This document shows, piece after piece, positions 16,105 to 25,413 of a DNA stretch of 64,000 nt. The position numbers and the translations under genes were made by a program. A model generated the notes under the pieces. The model did no database searches, was not told the origin of the DNA, and saw only the letters and a program-made list of their open reading frames with translations. The stretch is taken from assembly GCF_009729205.1 (NCBI RefSeq), contig NZ_VTHB01000007.1, positions 124,001 to 188,000 of the forward strand. The letters are read 5' to 3'. Source of the DNA: Mycobacteroides sp. CBMA 271. Its GTDB lineage: Bacteria; Actinomycetota; Actinomycetes; Mycobacteriales; Mycobacteriaceae. The stretch's first letter is position 1. Each line of letters starts with the position of its first letter.

Positions 16105-17013
16105 CTAGCGCAGACCTCGGGGCCGCACCAACAGCACCAACACCCCGGCCAGCACGATGCCGAACAGGTTGACCGCCAACTGCAGCGCGGACAACCCGGC
16201 GATTTCCCATTCCCCCACCGTCGCGGCCACCACGGCGAACCCGGCCGCTGGGACCGTGGTGACGGAGATGAAAACACCCACCAGTGCAGCCGATTTGGCA
16301 GACATCAGCGAGAGCATCCCGGCAGCACCGGCCAGCAGCGCGACAACCAGCGAGAACGGCCCCACCTGGAACACGAAGTCGACCTGCTGCAGTTCCCGGA
16401 TGCTCTTCAACGTCACCCACCCGACCGCTTCGGCGGCCAGCGCTCCAACCGCCGTCACCGCCATCGCCACCGGAAAGCCCACGACTAACGCAAGCAGCGA
16501 GCGGCGGGCCAGTGACCAGTTGCGCCGCACAATCGAAACCGCCAGCGCGGCAAGCGGACCGAATTCGGGGCCGACCACCATGGCGCCCACGATGGTGACC
16601 GGCGAATCGGTAACCACGCCCACCGCGGCGATCAGCAAGGCCAGGCACAGGAATGCCAAGAACGTCAGGTTGAGGGTGGACTCTTCCCGGGTCCGGCCGA
16701 TCAGCTCGTCCCAGATGACGGCATCGGCCGGGTCGCCCGCGGCATCGTCCTCTGCCTCGTAAGCGGTCTGCGAGATCACCGTGTCGAGCACCTCCGCGGT
16801 GATCGATCCACGCTTGTCGATATCGATCGCCTTGAGCCCGTCGAGCACATCGTTGGCGGTCTCGCGGGCCACGTCGGCCGTGATCACATCGCCCACCGGA
16901 CTGATCGCCACCTCGGGTACGCGCACGATATGCGTCACACCCGTTGTGGTGGAAAGAAACTCCACCACATGATCGGACAGGTCGGCGGGCGCGATGACCC
17001 GGACGTGGAGCAC
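16105..17013 (-). CDS. DUF389-family membrane protein
   Basis: A 302-residue protein. The first 110 residues form a soluble domain (MLHVRVIAPADLSDHVVEFL), followed by about six transmembrane helices. The family hallmark is VTDSPVTIVGAMVVGPEFGPLAALA. DUF389 proteins are widespread in actinobacteria and have no firmly assigned function. It lies 5 bases downstream of aspS on the same strand, so it is probably read through from aspS. A long alternative frame on the same strand has no recognisable domain. Confidence 0.8.
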   Translation of the reverse strand: MLHVRVIAPADLSDHVVEFLSTTTGVTHIVRVPEVAISPVGDVITADVARETANDVLDGLKAIDIDKRGSITAEVLDTVISQTAYEAEDDAAGDPADAVIWDELIGRTREESTLNLTFLAFLCLALLIAAVGVVTDSPVTIVGAMVVGPEFGPLAALAVSIVRRNWSLARRSLLALVVGFPVAMAVTAVGALAAEAVGWVTLKSIRELQQVDFVFQVGPFSLVVALLAGAAGMLSLMSAKSAALVGVFISVTTVPAAGFAVVAATVGEWEIAGLSALQLAVNLFGIVLAGVLVLLVRPRGLR

Positions 17014-17018
17014 GCGCG

Positions 17019-18812
17019 TTACGCGTCCGCCAGCTTGGCTGGTTTCTCGGCCTTCTCGGGCTTGGCGTCGATCCCGGACTCCTTGCGCTGCGCCACAGTG
17101 ATCGGCGCCGGAGCATCAGTCAGCGGATCGACGCCGCCGCCTGACTTCGGGAAGGCGATGACCTCGCGAATCGACGACACGCCCGCCAGCAGGGCCGTCG
17201 TCCGGTCCCATCCGAGGGCGATACCACCGTGCGGAGGAGCACCGAAGGCGAAGGCATCCAACAGGAATCCGAACTTCTCCTGCGCCTCCTCCAGACTGAT
17301 GCCCATCACCTGGAACACTCGCTCCTGGATGTCGCGGCGGTGGATACGAACCGATCCGCCGCCGATCTCGTGCCCATTGCAGACGATGTCGTAGGCGTAG
17401 GCAAGTGCCGATCCCGGATCGGTGTCGAAGGTGTTCTCCGACTCCGGCTTCGGCGAGGTGAAGGCGTGGTGCACCGCGGTCCACACACCCGAGCCGACCG
17501 CCACATCGCCGGAAGCGGTGGCGTCATCGGCCGGCTCGAACAACGGTGCGTCCACCACCCAGGTGAAGGCCCAGGCGTCGGGGTCAATCAGGCCGAGGCG
17601 CTGCGCGACCTCGCCGCGTACCGAGCCAAGCAACGCGCGGCACGACTTGACCGGACCGGCGGAGAAGAAGATGCAGTCACCCGGGTTGGCGCCGACATGA
17701 GCTGCCAGCCCGTCCCGTTCGGCATCGGTCAGATTCTTGGCGACGGGGCCGCCGAGGGTGCCGTCCTCGGCGACCAGCACATAGGCCAGGCCCTTGTGGC
17801 CGCGCTGCTTGGCGAATTCCTGCCAGCCGTCCAGCGTGCGGCGCGGCTGATCGGCGCCCCCGGGCATCACCACGGCGCCCACATACGGCGCCTGGAACAC
17901 CCGGAAGCTGGTGTCGGAGAAGTACTCCGTGCACTCCACCAGTTCAAGACCGAACCGCAGGTCGGGCTTGTCGCTGCCGTAGCGGCGCATCGCCTCGGCG
18001 TAGGTGATGCGGGCGATGGGCGTGGGCACGTGATAGCCGATCAGGTCCCACAACGCGACGAGGATCTCCTCGGCGAGTGCGATGACGTCGTCCTGATCCA
18101 CGAAGCTCATCTCGATATCGAGCTGGGTGAACTCGGGCTGGCGGTCTGCCCGGAAATCCTCGTCCCGGTAGCAGCGCGCGATCTGGTAGTAGCGCTCCAT
18201 GCCCGCGACCATGAGGAGCTGCTTGAACAGCTGCGGGCTCTGCGGCAACGCGTAGAAGCTACCCGGCTGCAGACGGGCGGGAACCAGGAAGTCGCGCGCG
18301 CCCTCCGGTGTCGAACGGGTCAGCGTCGGCGTCTCCACCTCGACGAAATCATGGCGAGCCAGCACACTGCGTGCGGCAGCACTTACCTTGGACCGCAATC
18401 TGATTGCGTTACCCGGCCCCTCGCGACGCAGATCCAGGTATCGGTACTTCAGACGCGCTTCCTCGCCCGCGGTCTCGTCCAGCTGGAACGGCAGCGGCGC
18501 ACTCTCGTTGAGCACGGTCAGCTCGACGGCGTTGACCTCGATCTGGCCGGTGGGGATGTCGGCGTTGGCGTTGCCCTCCGGGCGGACCTCCACCACACCG
18601 GTGACCGCGACACAGAACTCGGCGCGCAGCCGGTGCGCCTGCTCAAGCACCGCGGCGTCGCGGAAGACCACCTGGGACACGCCCGATGCGTCGCGCAGGT
18701 CGATGAAGATGACGCCGCCGTGGTCGCGCCGGCGAGCCACCCAACCGGCAAGCGTTACCCGCTGCCCGGCGTCGGACTCCCGCAACGAACCGGCGTCATG
18801 TGTGCGCAGCAC
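17019..18812 (-). CDS. aspS: Aspartyl-tRNA synthetase
   Basis: A 597-residue class II synthetase of bacterial type. The N-terminal OB anticodon domain (GQRVTLAGWVARRRDHGG) is followed by catalytic motifs 2 (RCYRDEDFRADRQPEFTQLD) and 3 (GIALGWDRTTALL) and the bacterial GAD insertion. Mycobacterial AspRS is generally non-discriminating and also charges tRNA-Asn. The GTG start has an AGGGG ribosome site seven bases upstream. Position matches Rv2572c. Confidence 0.97.
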   Translation of the reverse strand: MLRTHDAGSLRESDAGQRVTLAGWVARRRDHGGVIFIDLRDASGVSQVVFRDAAVLEQAHRLRAEFCVAVTGVVEVRPEGNANADIPTGQIEVNAVELTVLNESAPLPFQLDETAGEEARLKYRYLDLRREGPGNAIRLRSKVSAAARSVLARHDFVEVETPTLTRSTPEGARDFLVPARLQPGSFYALPQSPQLFKQLLMVAGMERYYQIARCYRDEDFRADRQPEFTQLDIEMSFVDQDDVIALAEEILVALWDLIGYHVPTPIARITYAEAMRRYGSDKPDLRFGLELVECTEYFSDTSFRVFQAPYVGAVVMPGGADQPRRTLDGWQEFAKQRGHKGLAYVLVAEDGTLGGPVAKNLTDAERDGLAAHVGANPGDCIFFSAGPVKSCRALLGSVRGEVAQRLGLIDPDAWAFTWVVDAPLFEPADDATASGDVAVGSGVWTAVHHAFTSPKPESENTFDTDPGSALAYAYDIVCNGHEIGGGSVRIHRRDIQERVFQVMGISLEEAQEKFGFLLDAFAFGAPPHGGIALGWDRTTALLAGVSSIREVIAFPKSGGGVDPLTDAPAPITVAQRKESGIDAKPEKAEKPAKLADA

Positions 18813-18907
18813 GAAACATCCCCTTTTCGGGACTAGTGGTCCTGCCCTGATGGCTGGTCCATACGGCTACCGAGCCTAGCGGCCCGCGTTTACCGGCCTC
18901 GACGCAC

Positions 18908-20398
18908 TCAGTGCACCTGGGCCCAGGCGATCCTGCGCGCGGAGTCCGGATCCTCCATGGTGACATCGGACCGGGACCGGATGATTCGGGTGCGACGCCC
19001 GTCGGCGCCGTAGGTCGGCCAGTCCTCGGGCCCCGTGCCAGCGGCAAAGTCCAGCCAGGCGCGCTGCATGCGGCGTCCGACCGAGGGCATCATCCGCGCC
19101 CCCAGTGGGCTCAGCAGCATCCCGACAAATGACCCATAACTGTGCTGGACATGCACGATCTCACTGCCATGGGTGGCGCCCAGACCGAGGAGCTTGAGCC
19201 CCCATGCGGTGTGATCGAAGCGGTACATGTAGGTATCTGCGAAGGCGCTGTAGGCATCGGCGAAAGCCCACATGGGCGCCACGAACATGGCGTCCGAGCC
19301 CAGCGCGACGAGTGCCGAACGGTTCGGGTAGCCCGGATACGCGGCGATGATCGCGTCCAGGTACTCCGGGCCGATCCGGTTGAAGTAACCGTTCACCGTC
19401 GACTCCGTGGTGGGCAGCATCGGCGGTTTCACGCGCGCGAACATTGATGCCTCGTGGCTGTTCGAACCGATGATGAGCGGCACCTGGTGCACCTCACCAC
19501 GACGCGCCGCCTCGATGGGGTGGTGCGGCAGCAGGTCCGTGCCGTGCGTGAGCCCATATCCCAGGGTCGGCGTCTCGACCGCGCTCTCGATCTGGAGCTT
19601 GGCTGCGCCGCGGCGCAGCTCCCGCTGCGGCAGCACCTTGAGCCGACTGGGATCGGTGACGTCGAGCAGCTCCAGGTAACGGTGCGCGCGCTGGTCACGC
19701 AAGGCCTTGTCGGCAATGAGCGGCAACGCCGGGCTCTGGGCGATCGCGCGCCCGAATAGCCCTCCTGCTGCCGGGCTGGCCAGCAACGCCAGCACCGACG
19801 TCGCCCCCGCCGATTCACCGAAAATCGTGACGTGGTCGGGGTCGCCGCCGAAGGCCGCGATGTTGTCGCGCACCCAGGTCAGCGCCGCGATCTGATCACG
19901 TAGCGCCAGGTTGTCGTCGAAACCGTCTCCGAATGCGCTGAGCTCAAGCCCGCCCAACGCGCCGATCCGATAGGTGACGTTGACGACCACGACATTGCCG
20001 TTGGCAGCGAGCCGCGCACCGCTGTACAACTCCAACTGCCCCGCACCGAAAACAAAGGCCCCGCCGGGGATCCACACCATGACAGGCAGGCTGGCGTGGA
20101 TGCCCGGCGACCACACCGTGACGGTCAGACAGTCTTCACCGCGAATCTTCGGGTCATCTCGCCCAGCGCCGACGAATGTTTTCCCTTGTGGCGGCAGCGG
20201 CGCGTGGTCAATAGCGTCGCGCACACCGTCCCACGGCTCCAGCGGCACGGGCGCCAGGAAACGGAGCTGCTCAACGGGCTGCTGCGCGTAGGGCACACCG
20301 CGCCAGACGGAAACGCCGCCTTCGGTGCTTCCCCGTAGTTCACCCAATGGCGTGCGGACCATGGTCGGCAAGGCGACGTCAACCACCACGTATCGCAT
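18908..20398 (-). CDS. Type B carboxylesterase
   Basis: A 496-residue alpha/beta hydrolase of the carboxylesterase/para-nitrobenzyl esterase family. Visible are the oxyanion segment WIPGGAFVFGAG, nucleophile Ser196 in TIFGESAGAT, an acid in GSNSHEAS and the His in GATHGSEIVH. No export signal is obvious. ATG 20398 is used; ATG 20362 and ATG 20458 are alternatives and none has a strong ribosome site. It sits upstream of aspS on the same strand and diverges from the zinc peptidase gene. Confidence 0.85.
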   Translation of the reverse strand: MRYVVVDVALPTMVRTPLGELRGSTEGGVSVWRGVPYAQQPVEQLRFLAPVPLEPWDGVRDAIDHAPLPPQGKTFVGAGRDDPKIRGEDCLTVTVWSPGIHASLPVMVWIPGGAFVFGAGQLELYSGARLAANGNVVVVNVTYRIGALGGLELSAFGDGFDDNLALRDQIAALTWVRDNIAAFGGDPDHVTIFGESAGATSVLALLASPAAGGLFGRAIAQSPALPLIADKALRDQRAHRYLELLDVTDPSRLKVLPQRELRRGAAKLQIESAVETPTLGYGLTHGTDLLPHHPIEAARRGEVHQVPLIIGSNSHEASMFARVKPPMLPTTESTVNGYFNRIGPEYLDAIIAAYPGYPNRSALVALGSDAMFVAPMWAFADAYSAFADTYMYRFDHTAWGLKLLGLGATHGSEIVHVQHSYGSFVGMLLSPLGARMMPSVGRRMQRAWLDFAAGTGPEDWPTYGADGRRTRIIRSRSDVTMEDPDSARRIAWAQVH

Positions 20399-20569
20399 CG
20401 TAATGCGGGCGGGCGCTACAGAGGCTGTGGCGCCGCCGGAAAGTCCTGCAGAGGACATGAACTCTTCGCCGTGTAGCGATACGTGAGCCTGTGGAGTATG
20501 CAAAGGTATCGGCAGCCGGCGGCAGCCGATAGCGCAGCGCCAGAGACACGATATGGGAGTGGCAGACCA

Positions 20570-21454
20570 ATGACCTTCAACGAAGGCATGCAGATCGACA
20601 CCAGCACCACCTCCGGCGGAGGCATGGGCCGCGGGCCCAAAATGGCCATCGGCGGTGGCGTCGGCGGGTTGCTGATCGCGGTGGTCGTGATGCTGCTCGG
20701 CGGCGACCCCAGCCAGCTCCTGCAACAACAGGGCCAACAGCAAGGGCCCGCCCAGGAGCAGACACAGGATCTCAGCCACTGCAAGACCGGCGCCGACGCG
20801 AACAAGTCGCTGGACTGCCGGATCATCGCCACCGGCAACTCGGTCGACGCCGTCTGGAAGCAGATTCTCGGGCCGAAGTACCCGCGGCCGCACGTCAAAC
20901 TGTTCAGCGGTCAGGTGAACACCGGATGCGGCGCGGCCACCACCGAGGTGGGCCCGTTCTACTGCCCTGCCGACCAGACCGCTTACTTCGACACCAGCTT
21001 CTTCCAGGTGCTGGTGGACCAGTTCGGATCGAGCGGCGGTCCGCTGGCGCAGGAGTATGTGGTGGCCCACGAGTTCGGCCACCACGTGCAGAACCTGCTC
21101 GGAGTACTGGGCAAGAACCACCGCTGCGCCGAAGGCCAGGAGGGTGGCGGCGTTTGCACCGAGCTGCAGGCCGACTGCTACGCCGGCGTCTGGGCTCAGC
21201 ACGCGTCGACCACCAAGCAGGAGGGCACCGGCGTGCCGTTCCTGAAGCCGCTGTCGGACAAGGATATTCAGGACGCACTGTCGGCCGCATCCTCGGTCGG
21301 CGACGACAGAATCCAGAAGCGCGCCACCGGACGTGTCAACCCAGAGTCGTGGTCGCACGGCTCATCCGAACAGCGCCAGCGCTGGTTCACCGAGGGCTAC
21401 CGCAGTGGCGACTACCGCGTCTGCGACACCTTCAATGCGGCGAACCTGAACTAA
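20570..21454 (+). CDS. YpfJ-type neutral zinc metallopeptidase
   Basis: A 294-residue membrane-anchored protein. A Gly-rich N-terminus leads to one transmembrane segment (about residues 26-44), then a Gln-rich linker and the zincin domain with HEFGHH at 167-172 and the downstream ELQADCYAG. The catalytic domain should face outward. The ATG follows GGAGTGG. Proteins of this family (PF04228) have no defined substrate. It converges with the radical SAM gene, ten bases between stops. Confidence 0.88.
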   Translation: MTFNEGMQIDTSTTSGGGMGRGPKMAIGGGVGGLLIAVVVMLLGGDPSQLLQQQGQQQGPAQEQTQDLSHCKTGADANKSLDCRIIATGNSVDAVWKQILGPKYPRPHVKLFSGQVNTGCGAATTEVGPFYCPADQTAYFDTSFFQVLVDQFGSSGGPLAQEYVVAHEFGHHVQNLLGVLGKNHRCAEGQEGGGVCTELQADCYAGVWAQHASTTKQEGTGVPFLKPLSDKDIQDALSAASSVGDDRIQKRATGRVNPESWSHGSSEQRQRWFTEGYRSGDYRVCDTFNAANLN

Positions 21455-21464
21455 CTTCAGCGAG

Positions 21465-22472
21465 TCAGAACAAGGTCAACTCTGGACTGCGCGCCATTCT
21501 TGTTGGTCTCGTTGGGCTTTCCTCGCGATGCGATGTCAGCCCATATTTAGCGACCAGCGGCGCCACCCGCTCCCGTAACCACGACCGGTACTCGGCCGGA
21601 ACATAGGCCCCCTTCCGGTACAGCTCCCGGTAACGGCCGACGAGCTCAGGGTGCGATTGGGATATCCACGACATGAACCAGCCGCGCGTCGTGCCGCGTA
21701 GGTGCAACGGGAAAACCATGACGCTCCCCGCACCCGCATCCGCGATCCGGCCCAGCAGGTCATCAAGGTGCTCAAGCGAATCGGTCAGGAACGGCAGCAC
21801 GGGCGCCACCATCACATGCGGATCAAAGCCGGCATCGCGTGCCGCAGTGATCAGCGATAGCCGGGCCTGCGGCGAGGGCACCCCCGATTCAACCCCGTCG
21901 TGCAGCACCTCATCCCCAATGGCCAATGAGATACCCAGGCTCACTGAAACCTGCTGGGCCGCCTCGGCGAGCAAGGGCAGATCCCTGCGCAGCAGGGTGC
22001 CCTTGGTGAGGATGGACATCGGCGTACCTGACTCTGCCAGCGCCGCAATGACTCCCGGCATCAACTGATAGCGCCCCTCCGCGCGTTGATACGGATCGGT
22101 ATTGGTACCAAGCGCCACCGCCTCACGAGTCCACGATCTGCGACTCAGCTCTTTCCGCAGTACCGGAACCAGATTGGTCTTCACCACGATCTGGTTGTCG
22201 AAATCAGCGCCGCTGTCGAAATCCAGGTACTCATGCGTCGGGCGCGCAAAGCAATAACGGCAAGCGTGCGAGCACCCTCGAAATGCGTTGATAGTAAATC
22301 TAAATGGCAACATCGATAGGGCCGGAACCTTGTTCAGCGCCGACTTGCACAGCACCTCATGGAAGGTGATGCCGTCGAACTCGGGAGTGCGCACGCTGCG
22401 CACCAGGCCGATACGCTCCAATCCCGGAAGCGCACCATCATCGGCGTCCAGCGCCTGACCGTCCCACCGCAT
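21465..22472 (-). CDS. Radical SAM protein, Rv2578c family
   Basis: A 335-residue protein with the cluster-binding CSHACRYC (Cys67, Cys71, Cys74) preceded by INAFRG. It resembles the spore photoproduct lyase-like/Rv2578c family. ATG 22472 (MRWDGQAL) is chosen because a LexA box ends just upstream; any longer start would place that box in coding sequence. Location next to the SOS box suggests a function in the response to DNA damage. Substrate unknown. Confidence 0.87.
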   Translation of the reverse strand: MRWDGQALDADDGALPGLERIGLVRSVRTPEFDGITFHEVLCKSALNKVPALSMLPFRFTINAFRGCSHACRYCFARPTHEYLDFDSGADFDNQIVVKTNLVPVLRKELSRRSWTREAVALGTNTDPYQRAEGRYQLMPGVIAALAESGTPMSILTKGTLLRRDLPLLAEAAQQVSVSLGISLAIGDEVLHDGVESGVPSPQARLSLITAARDAGFDPHVMVAPVLPFLTDSLEHLDDLLGRIADAGAGSVMVFPLHLRGTTRGWFMSWISQSHPELVGRYRELYRKGAYVPAEYRSWLRERVAPLVAKYGLTSHREESPTRPTRMARSPELTLF

Positions 22473-22481
22473 GACCCTATG

Positions 22482-22495
22482 CGAACATATGTTCG
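22482..22495. promoter_or_regulatory. LexA (SOS) box
   Basis: CGAACATATGTTCG is a perfect 14-base palindrome matching the mycobacterial SOS box TCGAAC-N4-GTTCGA at all but one outer base on the plus strand. It ends nine bases before the radical SAM start. Rv2578c is recalled as a LexA-regulated gene in M. tuberculosis. The box might also affect the divergent cyclotransferase-like gene. Confidence 0.85.
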
Positions 22496-22555
22496 ATACC
22501 ATGTCAAGGCTCCGCACGGCGTGCGTCCCGGACGGCAGACTGATTGACTTACGGC

Positions 22556-22906
22556 GTGACGGAATCCGCGACAGAGCTTCTGTTTTCCTATGGCACCCTG
22601 CAACAGCCCGAAGTACAGCGCACCACCTTCGGACAGGAACTCGACGGGCACACCGATGCCATCGTGGGATTCGACCTGGATTACGTCACCATCACCGATC
22701 CGCATGTCATCGAGACCAGCGGCAGCGACCGGCATCCCATTCTGCGTGCATCATCGGACCCCGCCACGGAGGTGGCCGGAACGGTCTTTTCCATCACGCC
22801 CGCACAGCTCGCCGCCGCCGACGAGTACGAAGTAGCTGACTACCAACGCATTTCGGTGCCGCTGCGCTCTGGCGCTAGTGCGTGGGTATACGTTTGGGCC
22901 GGTTGA
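22556..22906 (+). CDS. Gamma-glutamylcyclotransferase-like (AIG2) protein
   Basis: A 116-residue protein from GTG 22556; TTG 22544 would add four residues. The substrate loop FSYGTLQQPEVQ and the C-terminal DEYEVADYQRISVPL, with the Glu used as general acid/base in this fold, are typical of AIG2-like cyclotransferases. Actual substrate unproven. It diverges from the LexA-box radical SAM gene. Confidence 0.8.
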   Translation: MTESATELLFSYGTLQQPEVQRTTFGQELDGHTDAIVGFDLDYVTITDPHVIETSGSDRHPILRASSDPATEVAGTVFSITPAQLAAADEYEVADYQRISVPLRSGASAWVYVWAG

Positions 22907-23329
22907 TTACCACTGGCGCAGCGCGCAGGTGACGGCGGTCTCGCCGTCGGACTGGGTGGCCAGGACGCCATCCACGTAAATCTCACAATGGAACACGGGC
23001 GCGCCGGTAACGGCCTTGGCAGCCGCGCTGGCGCTGACATACGCCCACTGGGTCGGATCGTTCAGCGTGGTCTCGACAACGAACGGGGCGTCGGGCGCAA
23101 TACGGGTCGAGTTACGCACCAGGTACTTGGCGGCATCCGAGTCGTACGCGGCCTTGCTCGCGGGCTCGGTCTGCAGCACCGTCGTCTGCGACAGGAAGTC
23201 ACGGTCGCCACTGATCACGTACTTCACCTGGTGTGGAGCCGCCTGCGCCACTGGCGCGAATGCGGACATCACCGCCGCTGCACTCGCCGCGGTCAGAAGG
23301 GCACCCGTGATACGTCGCATACGTGTCAT
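22907..23329 (-). CDS. Secreted conserved protein with signal peptide
   Basis: A 140-residue protein. A signal peptide (MTRMRRITGALLTAASAAAV, cut near AQAA at about residue 31) precedes a small domain with one likely disulfide (Cys in FHCEIY and VTCALRQW). The pattern VKYVISGDRDF resembles the MmpS-type beta-sandwich, but the similarity is only visual. Its start overlaps the hisS stop (ATGA), so it is co-expressed with hisS. Function unknown. Confidence 0.75.
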   Translation of the reverse strand: MTRMRRITGALLTAASAAAVMSAFAPVAQAAPHQVKYVISGDRDFLSQTTVLQTEPASKAAYDSDAAKYLVRNSTRIAPDAPFVVETTLNDPTQWAYVSASAAAKAVTGAPVFHCEIYVDGVLATQSDGETAVTCALRQW

Positions 23330-24600
23330 ATCCGCGATGCTAGCCGCGCCGTTACTTCGCCGACAATCGAATCGATCGGCACCGGCTGCTGAACACCGTC
23401 TGCCAGTGTCTTGAGCTCGATATTTCCTTCGCCGATTTCCCGCTCGCCGGCGACCAGTGCGATCGATGCCCCGGAACGGTCCGCCCCGCGCATCGCCCCC
23501 TTGAGTCCACGATCGCCATAAGCAATATCGGTGCGGATTCCGGCGTTGCGCAGCTGCGCGGCCACCGACACGAGCACCGATTTTGCCTCCTGGCCGAGGG
23601 GCACACAGAACACCTCGCAGCGCCCGCTGTCCCCCACCGTGACGCCCTCGGCCTGCAGAGCAAGCAGAGTTCTGTCCACGCCGAGCCCAAACCCGATACC
23701 CGACAACGACTGTCCACCCAGTTGTGCCATGAGCCCGTCGTAACGACCACCGCCGCCGATCCCCGATTGCGCGCCGAGGCCGTCATGCACGAACTCGAAG
23801 GTGGTCTTGGTGTAGTAGTCCAAACCGCGCACCAGCCGCGGATTCACCACGTACTGCACGCCCAACGCGTCCAGATGGGTGAGAACCTCGTCGAAATGTG
23901 CTTTGGACTCCTGCGACAGATGATCGAGCATCAGCGGGGCATCGGCGGTCATCTCGCGCACCTCGGGCCGCTTATCGTCGAGCACCCGAATGGGGTTGAT
24001 ACGGGCCCGTTCCCGCGTCGCCTCGTCCAGATCCAAGCCGAAGAGGAATTCCTGCAACAACTCTCGGTACTGCGGGCGGCACGTGGCATCGCCCAGCGAG
24101 CTGAGCTCCAGGCGGAATCCGGTCAATCCCAAGGAGCGGTACCCGGCATCGGCGATCGCGATTACCTCGGCATCCAGGGCCGGATCGTCGACACCGATGG
24201 CTTCCACGCCCACCTGCTGCAACTGGCGGTAACGGCCGGCCTGCGGACGCTCGTACCGGAAAAACGGTCCCGCATAACGCAGTTTCATGGGCAGCTGGCC
24301 GCGGTCCAAGCCATGCTCGATGACCGCTCGCATCACCGAGGCGGTGCCCTCCGGGCGTAGCGTCACCGACCGATCGCCGCGGTCGGCAAAGGTGTACATC
24401 TCCTTGCTGACGACGTCGGTGGACTCCCCTACGCCACGCGCGAACAGCCCGGTGTCCTCGAACACCGGCAGCTCGATGTAGCCGTACCCCGCCAGCCGGG
24501 CGTGCTCCAGCAGCCCGTCACGCACCGCCAAGAACTGGGCCGAGTCCGGCGGCACATAATCCGGAATGCCCTTGGGGGCACTAAACGTCTTCTCGCTCAC
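23326..24600 (-). CDS. hisS: Histidyl-tRNA synthetase
   Basis: A 424-residue class II synthetase. Motif 2 (RYERPQAGRYRQLQQ), the histidine-specific RGLDYYTKTTFE and GGGGRYDGL are present. A C-terminal anticodon domain follows. It starts at GTG 24600, which overlaps the stop of the upstream metallo-hydrolase. Position corresponds to Rv2580c. Confidence 0.97.
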   Translation of the reverse strand: MSEKTFSAPKGIPDYVPPDSAQFLAVRDGLLEHARLAGYGYIELPVFEDTGLFARGVGESTDVVSKEMYTFADRGDRSVTLRPEGTASVMRAVIEHGLDRGQLPMKLRYAGPFFRYERPQAGRYRQLQQVGVEAIGVDDPALDAEVIAIADAGYRSLGLTGFRLELSSLGDATCRPQYRELLQEFLFGLDLDEATRERARINPIRVLDDKRPEVREMTADAPLMLDHLSQESKAHFDEVLTHLDALGVQYVVNPRLVRGLDYYTKTTFEFVHDGLGAQSGIGGGGRYDGLMAQLGGQSLSGIGFGLGVDRTLLALQAEGVTVGDSGRCEVFCVPLGQEAKSVLVSVAAQLRNAGIRTDIAYGDRGLKGAMRGADRSGASIALVAGEREIGEGNIELKTLADGVQQPVPIDSIVGEVTARLASRI

Positions 24601-25268
24601 TGAATTCCCTCGAGGAACGGGTTGGCACGGCGCTCATCGCCGATGGTCGTGGCATTGCCATGCCCCGGCAGCACGACGGTGAAATCGTCTCTGGTGAGCA
24701 GCTTGGCCGCAATGGAATTAAGCAGCTGCTCGTGGTTTCCGCCGGGCAGGTCGGAGCGCCCGATCGACATCTGGAAGAGGGTGTCACCACTGAACACGAC
24801 GTCCGCAGGACCGTTGTCGCTGTCTACCTCGATGCCGAACACCACCGAACCACGCGTATGGCCGGGGGCGTGATCGACGGTGAACGTGATCTCCGCGAGC
24901 TCCAGCTTGTCGCCATCGCCGATCTCGACGAGCTCCTTGGGCTCGGTGAATTCCATGCCCTGGATGAACTGGCCCAGGCCCGGGCCGATCCCCGCCAGCG
25001 GGTCCGCAAGCATCGCGCGATCATCGGGATGGATGTACACCGGGATGCCGTACTCGTCGGCGATCGGCTGCGCCGTCCAGGTGTGATCTAGGTGCCCGTG
25101 GGTGAGCAGCACCGCCTCCGGGGTCAAATCGCGTTCGGCGAGGATCTCCTTGATACCGGGTATGGCGTCCTGGCCGGGGTCGATGATGACGGCGGGGCCG
25201 CCTTCGCCTTGCGCCACGATGTAGCAGTTCGTGGCGAACATGCCCGCTGGAAATCCGGTGATCAGCAC
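24597..25268 (-). CDS. Metallo-beta-lactamase-fold hydrolase (glyoxalase II-like)
   Basis: A 223-residue cytoplasmic protein with the zinc motif THGHLDH, a later His in VDHAPGHTRGS and FSGDTLF with the bridging Asp. Layout fits glyoxalase II-like thioester hydrolases and matches Rv2581c by position. GTG start; the stop overlaps hisS by four bases. Substrate not fixed by sequence. Confidence 0.88.
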   Translation of the reverse strand: MLITGFPAGMFATNCYIVAQGEGGPAVIIDPGQDAIPGIKEILAERDLTPEAVLLTHGHLDHTWTAQPIADEYGIPVYIHPDDRAMLADPLAGIGPGLGQFIQGMEFTEPKELVEIGDGDKLELAEITFTVDHAPGHTRGSVVFGIEVDSDNGPADVVFSGDTLFQMSIGRSDLPGGNHEQLLNSIAAKLLTRDDFTVVLPGHGNATTIGDERRANPFLEGIQ

Positions 25269-25289
25269 CCGATCAGCTTAGGGGGCTGC

Positions 25290-25310
25290 GATGAGCCGCT
25301 TGCGCGAAGA
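25290..25310 (+). repeat. 21-base direct repeat, copy 2 (intergenic)
   Basis: Twenty-one bases beginning GATGAGCCGCTTGCG are identical to 13681-13701. Here they lie between two divergent genes (metallo-hydrolase and ppiB). The copy at 13681 lies in codons 4-10 of the permease gene. Confidence 0.7.
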
Positions 25311-25413
25311 GCATATTGAGGGCGTCTGCACCTTCTCTCAGGTGTGGCTGGCACACTCTCTGACGACTTGATTCTTCGACGATTCGTCAAAGGAAGCCTA
25401 GGAGGACAACCCG

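Noticed and set aside
15959..17116. Long minus-strand reading frame of 385 codons over the DUF389 region
   Set aside because: Arg/Gly-rich shadow translation; the overlapping frame 16105-17013 has clear DUF389 membrane helices and the LSGAMVVGP-like motif.
17229..18836. Plus-strand frame of 535 codons opposite aspS
   Set aside because: Shadow frame; aspS on the other strand is complete and conserved.
25378..25388. Short palindrome GACGATTCGTC before ppiB
   Set aside because: Eleven bases with a central odd base; too short to separate from chance in this GC-rich DNA.
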